NCBI GenBank assembly: GCA_905204225.1
Contig: CAJKZK010000008.1
Span: 1-30,545, forward strand
Direction of reading: 5' to 3'
Source: an uncultured Bacillota bacterium
GTDB taxonomy: Bacteria; Bacillota_I; Bacilli_A; RFN20; CAG-449
DNA length: 30,545 nt
Below are positions 14,923 to 22,971 of the stretch, piece after piece. Made by a program: the position numbers and the translations under genes. Each line of letters begins with the position of its first letter. Position 1 is the first letter of the stretch. The notes under the pieces are model-generated. The model saw nothing but the letters and a program-made list of their open reading frames with translations. It was not told the DNA's origin and did no database searches.

Positions 14923-16674
14923 ATGTTTAAAAAAGAAAATTTAGATTTGATTAGAGAAAAATTAAAAAAAGATAAATTAAAAGGATATTTAATTGTTACT
15001 GGTGATCCTCATGCTTCTGAATATGCTGGAGAATATTTTTTAGAAGAAAGAAAGAATGCATGTCCATTTTCTGGTTCGGCTGGACAGGTTTTAATCACTT
15101 TAAATCATGCATATTTATTTTGTGATGGAAGATATTGGCTACAAGCTGAAAAAGAATTGTCTTCATCTAGTATTGATGTAATGAGAGTAGGTGATAAGGG
15201 TGTTTTAAATTTTGATGAATTTATTAATGAAAATCATATAACACCTTTAGGAATTAATACATTAATGATTTCTGAAAATACATTTAATAAATTTATTAAT
15301 AATGGCATAGAAATTAAAAATGTTGATTATTCTCTTGAACATGAAAAAAAATTAAGCAAAGAAAAAGTTTATAAGATTGATGAAAAATTATTTTCTTTAT
15401 CTTATTTTGAAAAAATAAATGAAATAGAAGAAAAATTGAAAAAAAATCATGCTGAAGCTAATTTAGTCACCACACTAGATGATATTGCTTGGATTTTAAA
15501 TATTAGAGGTAATGATATTCCTTGTAATCCTGTTTTTTATTCTTATTTATATATTTCAGAAAAATATGGAACACATTTATTTATTGATAAAGATAAAATT
15601 GATTTTGAAATTAAAAATGTTTTTATTCATAATTATGATGAAATTTATTCATTTATTAATGAACATAAAGATGTTCCAACATTGTTAGATCCTAGCAAAG
15701 TAAATGCTTTAATTTATTCATTGTTTAATAGACCTATTAATGGAAGAAACCCATCATATTTAATGAAGGCAATTAAAGGTGATGTAGAAATAGAAAACAC
15801 TAAAAAAATACAAGCAATTGATGGACTTGCGTTATTAAAATTCAATAAATATTTAGAAGACAATATTTCTAAAAATTTAAATGAATATGATTATTCTGAA
15901 AAATTAAAAGAATTTAGATACGAATCTAGTAAATTAATAGAATTATCTTTTAATACTATTGCTGCAGTCGGAAAAAACGCTGCAGAAATGCATTATTCTC
16001 CTACTAAACAAAATAATTCTATAGTATCTAATAATGAAATAGAATTATTAGTGGATTCTGGAGGCCAATATTATGGTGGAACTACTGATACTACAAGAAC
16101 TTTTTTAATTGGTGAACCTACTCAAGAATATAAAATAGATTATACTTTAACTTTAAAATCATTAATTAATTTATCAAGAACAATATTTTTAGATGGTTCA
16201 ACAGGTCAAACAATTGATATTAGAGCTAGAGAATTTATGTGGGAAAGAGGACTTGATTATAAATGTGGTACTGGACATGGTGTTTCTTATATGTTAAATG
16301 TTCATGAAGGACCAAATGGATTTAGATATAAAAAAGTTCCTGAAAGAGATGATCAAGATAAAATAGTGCCTGGTATGATTACAACAATTGAACCTGGTGT
16401 TTATAAAGCTAACAAATATGGTATTAGAATTGAAAACAACTTATTATGTGTCAATGCGTTTGAAAATGAAAATGGTACATTTTATAAATTTGAGACAATT
16501 ACTTATATGCCTATAGGTGTAGAAGCATTATGTTTATCAATGTTAAATGATGAAGAAATTGAATGGATAAATAATTATCATCAATTAGTTTATGATAAAT
16601 TATCAATTTTGATTGATGATTCAGAATTATTATCATATTTGAAAATGAAAACAAGAAGAATATCAAAAAATTAA
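14923..16674 (+). CDS. Xaa-Pro aminopeptidase (M24B, three-domain form)
   Basis: Cytoplasmic metallopeptidase releasing N-terminal residues that precede proline, useful for final digestion of imported or turned-over peptides. The 583-aa length and two creatinase-like N-terminal domains (about 1-300) match the long form of aminopeptidase P. The pita-bread catalytic domain (about 305-583) has all five dinuclear metal ligands: D378 and D389 in VDSGGQYYGGTTDTTRTF, H452 in GTGHGVSYMLNVHEGP, E490 in TIEPGVY and E504 in GIRIENN. AAAGGAG (14908-14914) fixes the start. It is second gene after trmL. Its TAA overlaps the TAA of the convergent rqcH gene within a shared TTAA. Confidence 0.9.
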   Translation: MFKKENLDLIREKLKKDKLKGYLIVTGDPHASEYAGEYFLEERKNACPFSGSAGQVLITLNHAYLFCDGRYWLQAEKELSSSSIDVMRVGDKGVLNFDEFINENHITPLGINTLMISENTFNKFINNGIEIKNVDYSLEHEKKLSKEKVYKIDEKLFSLSYFEKINEIEEKLKKNHAEANLVTTLDDIAWILNIRGNDIPCNPVFYSYLYISEKYGTHLFIDKDKIDFEIKNVFIHNYDEIYSFINEHKDVPTLLDPSKVNALIYSLFNRPINGRNPSYLMKAIKGDVEIENTKKIQAIDGLALLKFNKYLEDNISKNLNEYDYSEKLKEFRYESSKLIELSFNTIAAVGKNAAEMHYSPTKQNNSIVSNNEIELLVDSGGQYYGGTTDTTRTFLIGEPTQEYKIDYTLTLKSLINLSRTIFLDGSTGQTIDIRAREFMWERGLDYKCGTGHGVSYMLNVHEGPNGFRYKKVPERDDQDKIVPGMITTIEPGVYKANKYGIRIENNLLCVNAFENENGTFYKFETITYMPIGVEALCLSMLNDEEIEWINNYHQLVYDKLSILIDDSELLSYLKMKTRRISKN

Positions 16675-18242
16675 TTATTTTTTAATAGAGCAATAGTTGA
16701 AGGTCTAATTTCTTTTATTATTAAAATATTATATTTATTTAAAAGTGCTAATCCACGTTGAGAAGGCACTTTTTTGATATATTTTTTTTGAGTATATTGA
16801 ACTTCTCCTGCACTAATTGAAGCAAAATAACAAGCTATTTCACCGGCAATTAACATTTCTTCATCACTAGGATTATTTGAAAATATAATCACATGTGGAC
16901 CATGATAATCTTTAATATGAAAATAATAATCATCTTTATTTGCTAAAGAGAAAGTTAATTCTTCATTTTGAAAAGATGTTAAACCATATCCAATTTTTGT
17001 TCCGTTTTTTAATTTTATAAAATGAGGAGTAAATTTTTTATTTTTAGGTCTTAATTTCATTTGTTTTTGGACTTTATGTTCTTTAATATAATGGTTCTCA
17101 CATAAATCTAAAATTATTTCTTGCATTTCGTTTTCTTGAGCAAAAACTAATTGTTGAGAAATATTGTTAAAATAAACTAGTTCTTTCCTTGCAATTTGTT
17201 TTTGATTTTCAACTTGTTCAAGACCAGATTTACTTTTTTTATATAATTTAAAATATTTTTGAGCATTTCCTGATAAATCTAATTTTTCATCTAATGGGAT
17301 GTTAATGTTTTCAATAATTACATTTTTATCACCTTTATGATATGTTGGTGAACCAATAAATAACAAATTACCATATTCTAAATATTTTTCACCATTTAAA
17401 AATTTTTCTTGGTCATGATTTAAATTAATTAATTTTTTTTCTAAACTCTTCTTTTTTTGCTCAACTAATTTAAAAATTTCATGATGCTTTGATTCTTTAT
17501 TTTCAAATATTTTTTGATCTTTTATTAAATCAAATAATTCATTCAAAGTAATTTCTTTGGCACCATCTATACAAAAACATGTTAAATCTTTTTTATATAG
17601 ATAATAATGATGATTATTAAGCATTTTTGCTAAAACTGATTTATAATTTTCATTATCTAAAGAGGCTAAATAATTATATTCTAATCGGCTTACTTTATTT
17701 TTTAATTCTTCTAAAGAAGTATTTTCATCAAAAAATTTATTATCTGTTTTAGGAAAAGTGTATGTTAAACCTTTATAAATAAGATGCTTAGATTCTAATG
17801 ATTCCGATCTTTTAAAAGCATCAAGTATTTTGTTATTTAAATCTGTAATAATGATATTAGGAGATAAAGGAAATAATTCAAAAATTAATTTCGATTCTAT
17901 TAATTGATATGAAGGGGTCCATTTTTTTATGTTAAAAATAATTATTCTATCATTAGGTAATTTTTCTAATTTAGTAATAGTTCCATGGTCAAAATATTTT
18001 TTTAACATATTTGTAGCGTAATCATTTTGATTAATAGAATATGTTTTAGAATTATTAGAAGTTAATATTATTGGTAAAGTAGGATCTAAAGATAAAAGCA
18101 TATCAAAACATTTTCCTTCTTTAAATAAAGAAAAGATGAATGATGTATTTGAAATATTGATGATTCTTTCTATTTTACTAAAAAGAATTTTTTCTTTTAT
18201 TTCATCAAAAATGGTCTTTAAAGTATAATTTGCTATTCCCAT
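16671..18242 (-). CDS. rqcH: Ribosome quality control factor RqcH (NFACT protein)
   Basis: Bacterial Rqc2/NEMF homologue. On stalled 50S subunits carrying peptidyl-tRNA it recruits Ala-tRNA and adds a C-terminal alanine tail that marks the chain for proteolysis; older annotations call it fibronectin-binding protein. The 523-aa sequence has NFACT-N (about 1-180) with the conserved D98-R99 pair in PNDRIIIF needed for tRNA binding, a helical coiled-coil region (about 255-390, including KKKSLEKK), and NFACT-R (about 405-515) with TPHFIKLKNG, DDYYFHIKDYHGPHVII and the closing LALLNKYNILII. It is slightly shorter than the B. subtilis protein. No Shine-Dalgarno site is visible. It is a single-gene unit, divergent from gmk. 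Confidence 0.9.
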   Translation of the reverse strand: MGIANYTLKTIFDEIKEKILFSKIERIINISNTSFIFSLFKEGKCFDMLLSLDPTLPIILTSNNSKTYSINQNDYATNMLKKYFDHGTITKLEKLPNDRIIIFNIKKWTPSYQLIESKLIFELFPLSPNIIITDLNNKILDAFKRSESLESKHLIYKGLTYTFPKTDNKFFDENTSLEELKNKVSRLEYNYLASLDNENYKSVLAKMLNNHHYYLYKKDLTCFCIDGAKEITLNELFDLIKDQKIFENKESKHHEIFKLVEQKKKSLEKKLINLNHDQEKFLNGEKYLEYGNLLFIGSPTYHKGDKNVIIENINIPLDEKLDLSGNAQKYFKLYKKSKSGLEQVENQKQIARKELVYFNNISQQLVFAQENEMQEIILDLCENHYIKEHKVQKQMKLRPKNKKFTPHFIKLKNGTKIGYGLTSFQNEELTFSLANKDDYYFHIKDYHGPHVIIFSNNPSDEEMLIAGEIACYFASISAGEVQYTQKKYIKKVPSQRGLALLNKYNILIIKEIRPSTIALLKNN

Positions 18243-18249
18243 AAAATAT

Positions 18250-18255
18250 ATTTTA
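18250..18255 (-). promoter_or_regulatory. Possible -10 element just upstream of rqcH
   Basis: TAAAAT on the minus strand ends seven bases before ATG 18242, giving a start point at or next to the initiation codon. No ribosome site and only a weak -35. Confidence 0.3.
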
Positions 18256-18307
18256 CATCTTTTTATTTAATTTAAAATAATTATTTATGAAAATTGCTTT
18301 TTCTAAG

Positions 18308-18342
18308 TTGATTTATAATATTATTTTGAGATATGATATAAT
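18308..18342 (+). promoter_or_regulatory. Putative promoter of the gmk operon
   Basis: TTGATT (18308-18313), 18 nt, TATGAT (18332-18337). A perfect TATAAT overlaps at 18337-18342 and could act as an alternative -10. The GAGGAG ribosome site follows at 18356-18361. Confidence 0.5.
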
Positions 18343-18369
18343 AAATTTTAAGATAGAGGAGATTTTTAA

Positions 18370-18957
18370 ATGAAAAAAGGTTTATTAATTGTTCTATCTG
18401 GGCCTTCTGGTGTTGGTAAAGGAACAGTTAGAAAAAAAGTTTTTAAAGATGAATCTTTAAATCTTGCTTATTCTATTTCTGTAACAACTCGTGCACCTAG
18501 AAATATGGAAAAAGATGGTGTTGATTATTTCTTTGTTGACATTCCAACTTTTAAGAAAATGATTGAAGAAAACAAATTTTTAGAGTACACATATTTCGTC
18601 GGTAATTATTACGGTACTCCTCTTGATTATGTTGAAAAACTTCGTAATGAAGGCAAAAATGTTTTCTTGGAAATTGAAATTGAAGGCGCTAAAGAAGTAT
18701 TAAATAAATGTAAAGGTGATGATGTTATTTCTATATTCTTAGTTCCTCCATCTTTAGAAGAACTTGAAAGAAGAATTAGAGGAAGAAAATCTGAAACAGA
18801 TGATGTCATTCAAGAAAGATTATTAAAAGCTCAAAGAGAAATTGCTTATAAGCAACATTATCAATATAAAGTTGTTAATGATAATTTAAACAAAGCAACT
18901 AACCAAATTAAAAGAATTATAAAAAAACATATGTCATTAGCTAGTGAAATTAAATAA
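18370..18957 (+). CDS. gmk: Guanylate kinase
   Basis: Phosphorylates GMP to GDP with ATP, in the cytoplasm, an essential step of guanine nucleotide supply. The 195-aa protein has the P-loop GPSGVGKGT (11-19), the GMP-binding VTTRAPRNMEKDGVDYFF stretch (38-55) and Y/E contacts in FLEYTYFVGNYYGTP, plus the LID region with RIRGRKSETDD. Length is typical, and GAGGAG eight nt upstream supports the start. It is first in the long operon. In Bacillus, gmk is followed by rpoZ and coaBC, but here priA starts 14 nt after the stop, so both are missing from this position. Confidence 0.97.
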   Translation: MKKGLLIVLSGPSGVGKGTVRKKVFKDESLNLAYSISVTTRAPRNMEKDGVDYFFVDIPTFKKMIEENKFLEYTYFVGNYYGTPLDYVEKLRNEGKNVFLEIEIEGAKEVLNKCKGDDVISIFLVPPSLEELERRIRGRKSETDDVIQERLLKAQREIAYKQHYQYKVVNDNLNKATNQIKRIIKKHMSLASEIK

Positions 18958-18971
18958 TTAAAGGAGGTAAG

Positions 18972-21158
18972 ATGAAGGTTTACGAAGTATTAATTGAGTA
19001 TTCCACATCAAAATTAGACCGCCTTTTTTCGTATGTTTATGATGGCGAAATTAATCTACTTTGTCGAGTAATTGTTCCTTTTGCTCATAAAGATATTTGT
19101 GGAATAGTAATTAATATAGTTGATTATCAAGGTGATGAAATAGATTATAAAAATAAAACTGGTTTTGAACTAAAGAAGATAAAAAAAGTAATAGATCAAA
19201 TTCCTTTATTAAATGAAGAATTAAATAATTTAACTAAAGAAATTGCTGAATATTATTATGCACCAAGAATAAGTGTTTTTTTGGCCATGCTACCTCCATC
19301 ATTAAAACCATCATTATCATCTCAAAATAAACCATCTATTGCTTATGAACAATTTGTAAGAGCTAAAGAAAATGTTAATTATGATAATTTAACTTTAAAA
19401 CAAGCTGATTTGTTAATGAAAATTATAAATGAAAAAATTAAAAAATGTGATTGTTCATCTTCTTTATTAAAACAATTAATAAAAAAAGATAAAGTTGAAA
19501 TTTATAATGTAGAAAAACAAAGATTAAATTTAATTGATGTAGAAAAACAAAAAAAACTAGTTTTAAATGAAGAGCAACTTATTTGTTATAATACAATTTT
19601 AAATGATGATAAGAACATTTTTTTACTTGAAGGAGTTACTGGTAGTGGAAAAACTGAAGTATATATGCAAGTAGCAGAAAAAATTATTGAAAACAAACAA
19701 AAAGTAATTATGCTAGTGCCAGAAATTTCTTTGTCTTATCAAATGGTACAAAGATTTCAAGAAAGATTTTCTAAAATTGCAATATTACATAGTAAATTAA
19801 CACCCGGTCAAAGATATGATGAATATAGAAAAATAAAAAATGGGGATGTTGATATAGTTATTGGTGCAAGAAGCGCAATATTTGCACCATTAGATAATAT
19901 AGGTTTAATTATTATTGATGAAGAACATTCAGAAACATATAAACAAGATGATCAGCTCCCTTTTTATAATGCTTTAGATGTTGCTAAAATGAGACAAAAA
20001 TATCATCATTTAAAAATTGTTTTAGGAAGTGCCACTCCATCACTTGAAACAAAATCAAGAGCTTTAAAAGGTGTATATAAACAATTATATTTAACTAAAC
20101 GTATTAATAATCTTCCTCTTCCTAACGTTCAAGTAGTAGATATGAGTAATAAAAATAATATTGATAAAGAATCAGTGCTAATCTCTAAACCATTAAAAAA
20201 TGCTATTCAAGAAAGATTAAATAATCATGAACAAACAATGTTATTAGTTAATAGAAGAGGATATTCACCATACGTAAGTTGTAGAAAATGTGGATACGTT
20301 ATGAAATGCCCAAATTGTAATGTGGCTTTAACATATCATTATGATATTAATAAACTTGTTTGTCATCATTGTGAATTCTCTATATCAATGGTTCATGAAT
20401 GTCCAAAATGTGGGTCTAATAAAATGTTTAAAGGTGGTTTTGGCACTGAAAAAATAGAATTAGAAATAAAAAAATTATTCCCCAACATTAGAACTTTAAG
20501 ATTAGATTCTGATATTTCTAAAAAGAAAAATGCCACTAATGATATATTAAATAAATTTCAAAATAATGAAGCTGATATTTTAATTGGTACACAAATAATA
20601 GCAAAAGGACATGATTTTGCTAATGTTACTTTAGTAGGAATAGTTCTTGCTGATATTGGTTTAGCTATTCCTTCATTTAGAGCAAATGAAAGAACATTTT
20701 CTTTAATTACACAAGCAATAGGAAGATCTGGAAGAAATAAAAATGGTGAAGCGATTATCCAAACATATTTGGCTAATAATTTTGTAATTAAAACTAGTAG
20801 TAAACATGATTATTTAACTTTTTATACTAAAGAGATGACTTTAAGAAAAGCAATGCAAAATCCCCCATATACTTATTTAGCTCTATTAGTAGTTTCTGGT
20901 AATAAAGAGGAAGAAGTTGTAGATGTTATTGAAGAAGTTTATAGATATTTAAAAGATAAATTAGAAGATAAAGCTTCTTTAGTAGGCCCAGGCGATATGT
21001 TTATCAAAAAATATCAAAATCAATATAGAAGAAAAATAATTATTAAATATAAAGATTTTTCTTTAATAAAGCCTTGTTTAGATGATTTAAACTTGTTTTT
21101 TAATAAAAAAAGTAATATAAGATTAATAATTAATATTAATCCGTATGAAGATTACTAA
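18972..21158 (+). CDS. priA: Primosomal protein N' (replication restart helicase)
   Basis: Superfamily 2 DNA helicase that recognises abandoned forks and reloads the replicative helicase. The 728-aa protein shows the N-terminal 3'-DNA-binding domain (about 1-105), Walker A GSGKT (224-228), Walker B DEEH (316-319), and GSATPSLETKSRA. The cysteine-rich zinc module runs from CRKCGYVMKCPNCN through CHHCEFS to CPKCGS, four CxxC-type pairs binding two zinc ions. C-terminal helicase motifs follow, with GTQIIAKGHDF and QAIGRSGR. AAGGAGG (18961-18967) is only 4 nt from ATG, which is tight but convincing. It lies directly behind gmk in the operon. A 70-nt gap with an AT palindrome follows, where def and fmt would be expected. 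Confidence 0.97.
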   Translation: MKVYEVLIEYSTSKLDRLFSYVYDGEINLLCRVIVPFAHKDICGIVINIVDYQGDEIDYKNKTGFELKKIKKVIDQIPLLNEELNNLTKEIAEYYYAPRISVFLAMLPPSLKPSLSSQNKPSIAYEQFVRAKENVNYDNLTLKQADLLMKIINEKIKKCDCSSSLLKQLIKKDKVEIYNVEKQRLNLIDVEKQKKLVLNEEQLICYNTILNDDKNIFLLEGVTGSGKTEVYMQVAEKIIENKQKVIMLVPEISLSYQMVQRFQERFSKIAILHSKLTPGQRYDEYRKIKNGDVDIVIGARSAIFAPLDNIGLIIIDEEHSETYKQDDQLPFYNALDVAKMRQKYHHLKIVLGSATPSLETKSRALKGVYKQLYLTKRINNLPLPNVQVVDMSNKNNIDKESVLISKPLKNAIQERLNNHEQTMLLVNRRGYSPYVSCRKCGYVMKCPNCNVALTYHYDINKLVCHHCEFSISMVHECPKCGSNKMFKGGFGTEKIELEIKKLFPNIRTLRLDSDISKKKNATNDILNKFQNNEADILIGTQIIAKGHDFANVTLVGIVLADIGLAIPSFRANERTFSLITQAIGRSGRNKNGEAIIQTYLANNFVIKTSSKHDYLTFYTKEMTLRKAMQNPPYTYLALLVVSGNKEEEVVDVIEEVYRYLKDKLEDKASLVGPGDMFIKKYQNQYRRKIIIKYKDFSLIKPCLDDLNLFFNKKSNIRLIININPYEDY

Positions 21159-21174
21159 ATAAAGCTTGTTTAAT

Positions 21175-21197
21175 TTTATTATTTATTAAATAATAAA
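21175..21197. repeat. AT-only palindrome between priA and the next gene
   Basis: Two perfect 11-base arms (21175-21185 and 21187-21197) around a single central T. It lies in the 70-nt gap after priA. It lacks the GC stem and T-run of a normal terminator; it could be a protein site, a weak 3' structure, or chance in AT-rich DNA. Confidence 0.4.
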
Positions 21198-21215
21198 TAT
21201 ATATGGTCTTATCGT

Positions 21216-21222
21216 GGAGGTG
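21216..21222 (+). promoter_or_regulatory. Ribosome binding site fixing the start at 21229
   Basis: GGAGGTG six nt before ATG 21229. An in-frame GTG at 21214 would overlap the site itself and is rejected. Confidence 0.85.
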
Positions 21223-21228
21223 AAAACG

Positions 21229-21681
21229 ATGATAAATATTGTATTAAAAGGTGTTGATGAATTTTTAGGTGCAGATGTTGAAAAAGTACTTCTTCCAAAA
21301 GTTGCAAAGATATTACAAGTATCTATGGATGATGTTTTGTTAACTTGCATGCATTCTATGATTTATCATGGTGGACTTGATCAAACTTCATTTCATATGA
21401 TTGTTACTTTTGAAATGGAAGAAAAATATCGTGTAAAAGAAAAAGAATTAATTAAATGTGTTTTTGAAGTATCAAAAAATTTTTCTGTTCATTCTCATGT
21501 TAATTTTTTGTATTTAACTCCAACTACTTCTAACATTGATGAAGATTATCCTTTATATGTAACTGAAAATAATCGTGTTATGATAGAAGATGATGAAAAT
21601 GATGAAGAAGTTTATACAGGAAATATGTTTAGTAATTTTGAAGAACAATTAAAAGAATTAGATAAAAATAAAAAAGATTAA
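21229..21681 (+). CDS. DUF1904-like small protein, 150 aa
   Basis: Function unknown. Residues 1-105 look like the DUF1904 family (small tautomerase-like fold in Firmicutes). It opens INIVLKGV, has a helix ending LQVSMDDV, then the strand LTCMHSMIYHGG, the strand HMIVTFEME and a second helix with KEKELIKCVFEVSKNF, then VNFLYLTPT. The usual N-terminal proline of tautomerases is absent. Residues 106-150 form a strongly acidic extension (MIEDDENDEE) with a helical EEQLKELDKNKK end. There is no signal or membrane segment. It occupies the place between priA and rsmB normally held by def and fmt but bears no resemblance to either. The family call is from remembered pattern, not a search. Confidence 0.55.
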   Translation: MINIVLKGVDEFLGADVEKVLLPKVAKILQVSMDDVLLTCMHSMIYHGGLDQTSFHMIVTFEMEEKYRVKEKELIKCVFEVSKNFSVHSHVNFLYLTPTTSNIDEDYPLYVTENNRVMIEDDENDEEVYTGNMFSNFEEQLKELDKNKKD

Positions 21682-21690
21682 TTTTAGAAA

Positions 21691-21697
21691 GGGAGGG
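21691..21697 (+). promoter_or_regulatory. Ribosome binding site fixing the start at 21706
   Basis: GGGAGGG eight nt before ATG 21706. The in-frame GTG at 21697 lies in the site and is rejected. Confidence 0.85.
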
Positions 21698-21705
21698 TGA
21701 AAAAT

Positions 21706-22968
21706 ATGTCTATTTTAAAAAATGTTTATAATTATATTGAAGAAATAAAAGATAAAAAAAGAACTTTTCAAAGATTAATGAATAAAGGAATAACTGGTTA
21801 TGATGAAAAAGAAACTCGTATCATAAAAGATTCTTTAAAATCCATTGTTAATCGCTTTTATTTTTTGGAATGGGAATTAAACAAACTTATTCAAATAAAA
21901 GATGAAAAAACAAAAGATTATCTTATTTGTGCTTTAGGGCAATATCATTTTGTTAATGAAATAAGTAATGAAATGCTATTATCATTTTTAAAAGAAGACC
22001 TTAATTCATTTGATGAAACAATTTCACCTGACTTAATTTATAATAAAATTGTATCTTTAAATGGTAAAACATTAACGATTAATGAATTTGAAAATAAAAT
22101 TATTTATAAAAGATTAGCTATTACTTATTCTTATCCTGAATGGATATGTAAAATGTTATGTAAGCATTATGGTTATAAAAAAGCTTATAAAGCTGTTGCT
22201 TCTTCTAGAAGAAATGTGAATTTATCTTTAAATGTTAATACTTTATTAACTAGTAGAGATGATTTATTAAAAAAATATCCTTCCATTTATGAAAAAGGAA
22301 CTTTAACTGATACTGCTTTAAAATATAAAGGTAAACAAAAATTGATTGATTTAAATGCTTTTACTAGTAATTTCTTCTTTGTAGAAGATGAATCAAAACA
22401 ATTACTTGTTAGAAATTTAAATTTAGAAATGAATGATAATTGTTTATTAATTAATGAAGAAAAAGGATCGGTTGCTATTGATATGGCAACAAAAATTAAA
22501 GACAAAGGTATTATTCATGTTGCTTGTAATAATGTTATTGATTATAACTCTGTTAAAACTATGGTTGAACGCTTTAAAATGCACTCATTAGATATTTTTG
22601 AATCTAATGTAGATCAATTAATTACCCATGTTTCATATGGCAGCTGTGATAAAGTTTTATTCATTGCTCCATCATCATCGCTTGGACTAATAAGAAAAAA
22701 ACCAGATATTTTATTAACATTAAAAAAAGAAGATATAGATAATATTTTAAAATCACAAAAAGAACAATTAGAAGAAGTAAGTAAATTTGTTAAAGATGAT
22801 GGATTACTTGAATATGCAGTATTTACTTATTCTAAGAAAGAAACAAATCAAATTATTAAAGAATTCACTTTAAATCATCCAGAATTTGAATTAATTTGTG
22901 AAAAACAAATTTTTGCAAATGATGTACCTTGTGATGGAGTGTATTTTGCATTATTAAGAAAAAAATAG
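21706..22968 (+). CDS. RsmB-family protein lacking catalytic residues (probable pseudoenzyme)
   Basis: Full-length (420 aa) homologue of 16S rRNA m5C967 methyltransferase RsmB, in its usual place before rlmN. The NusB-like RNA-binding domain (1-135), the linker with PEWICKML and LNVNTLLTSRDDL, and the FFVEDESKQLL block all align. Yet the catalytic parts are gone. The SAM motif DxCAAPGGKT is replaced by LINEEKGSVA (248-257). DAPCSG has become IAPSSS, with the acid replaced by I320 and the cysteine by S323. The YSTCT motif has become YAVFT, with F373 in place of the nucleophile. Flanking residues remain, such as LIRKKPDI and HPEFELI, so the alignment is secure. The frame is open with a strong ribosome site, suggesting selection for a non-methylating role such as 16S binding. 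Methyltransferase activity is not expected. Confidence 0.85.
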   Translation: MSILKNVYNYIEEIKDKKRTFQRLMNKGITGYDEKETRIIKDSLKSIVNRFYFLEWELNKLIQIKDEKTKDYLICALGQYHFVNEISNEMLLSFLKEDLNSFDETISPDLIYNKIVSLNGKTLTINEFENKIIYKRLAITYSYPEWICKMLCKHYGYKKAYKAVASSRRNVNLSLNVNTLLTSRDDLLKKYPSIYEKGTLTDTALKYKGKQKLIDLNAFTSNFFFVEDESKQLLVRNLNLEMNDNCLLINEEKGSVAIDMATKIKDKGIIHVACNNVIDYNSVKTMVERFKMHSLDIFESNVDQLITHVSYGSCDKVLFIAPSSSLGLIRKKPDILLTLKKEDIDNILKSQKEQLEEVSKFVKDDGLLEYAVFTYSKKETNQIIKEFTLNHPEFELICEKQIFANDVPCDGVYFALLRKK

Positions 22969-22971
22969 AAT

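Noticed and set aside
22287..22505. Minus-strand frame within the RsmB homologue
   Set aside because: Shadow of a strongly supported plus-strand gene; no ribosome site.
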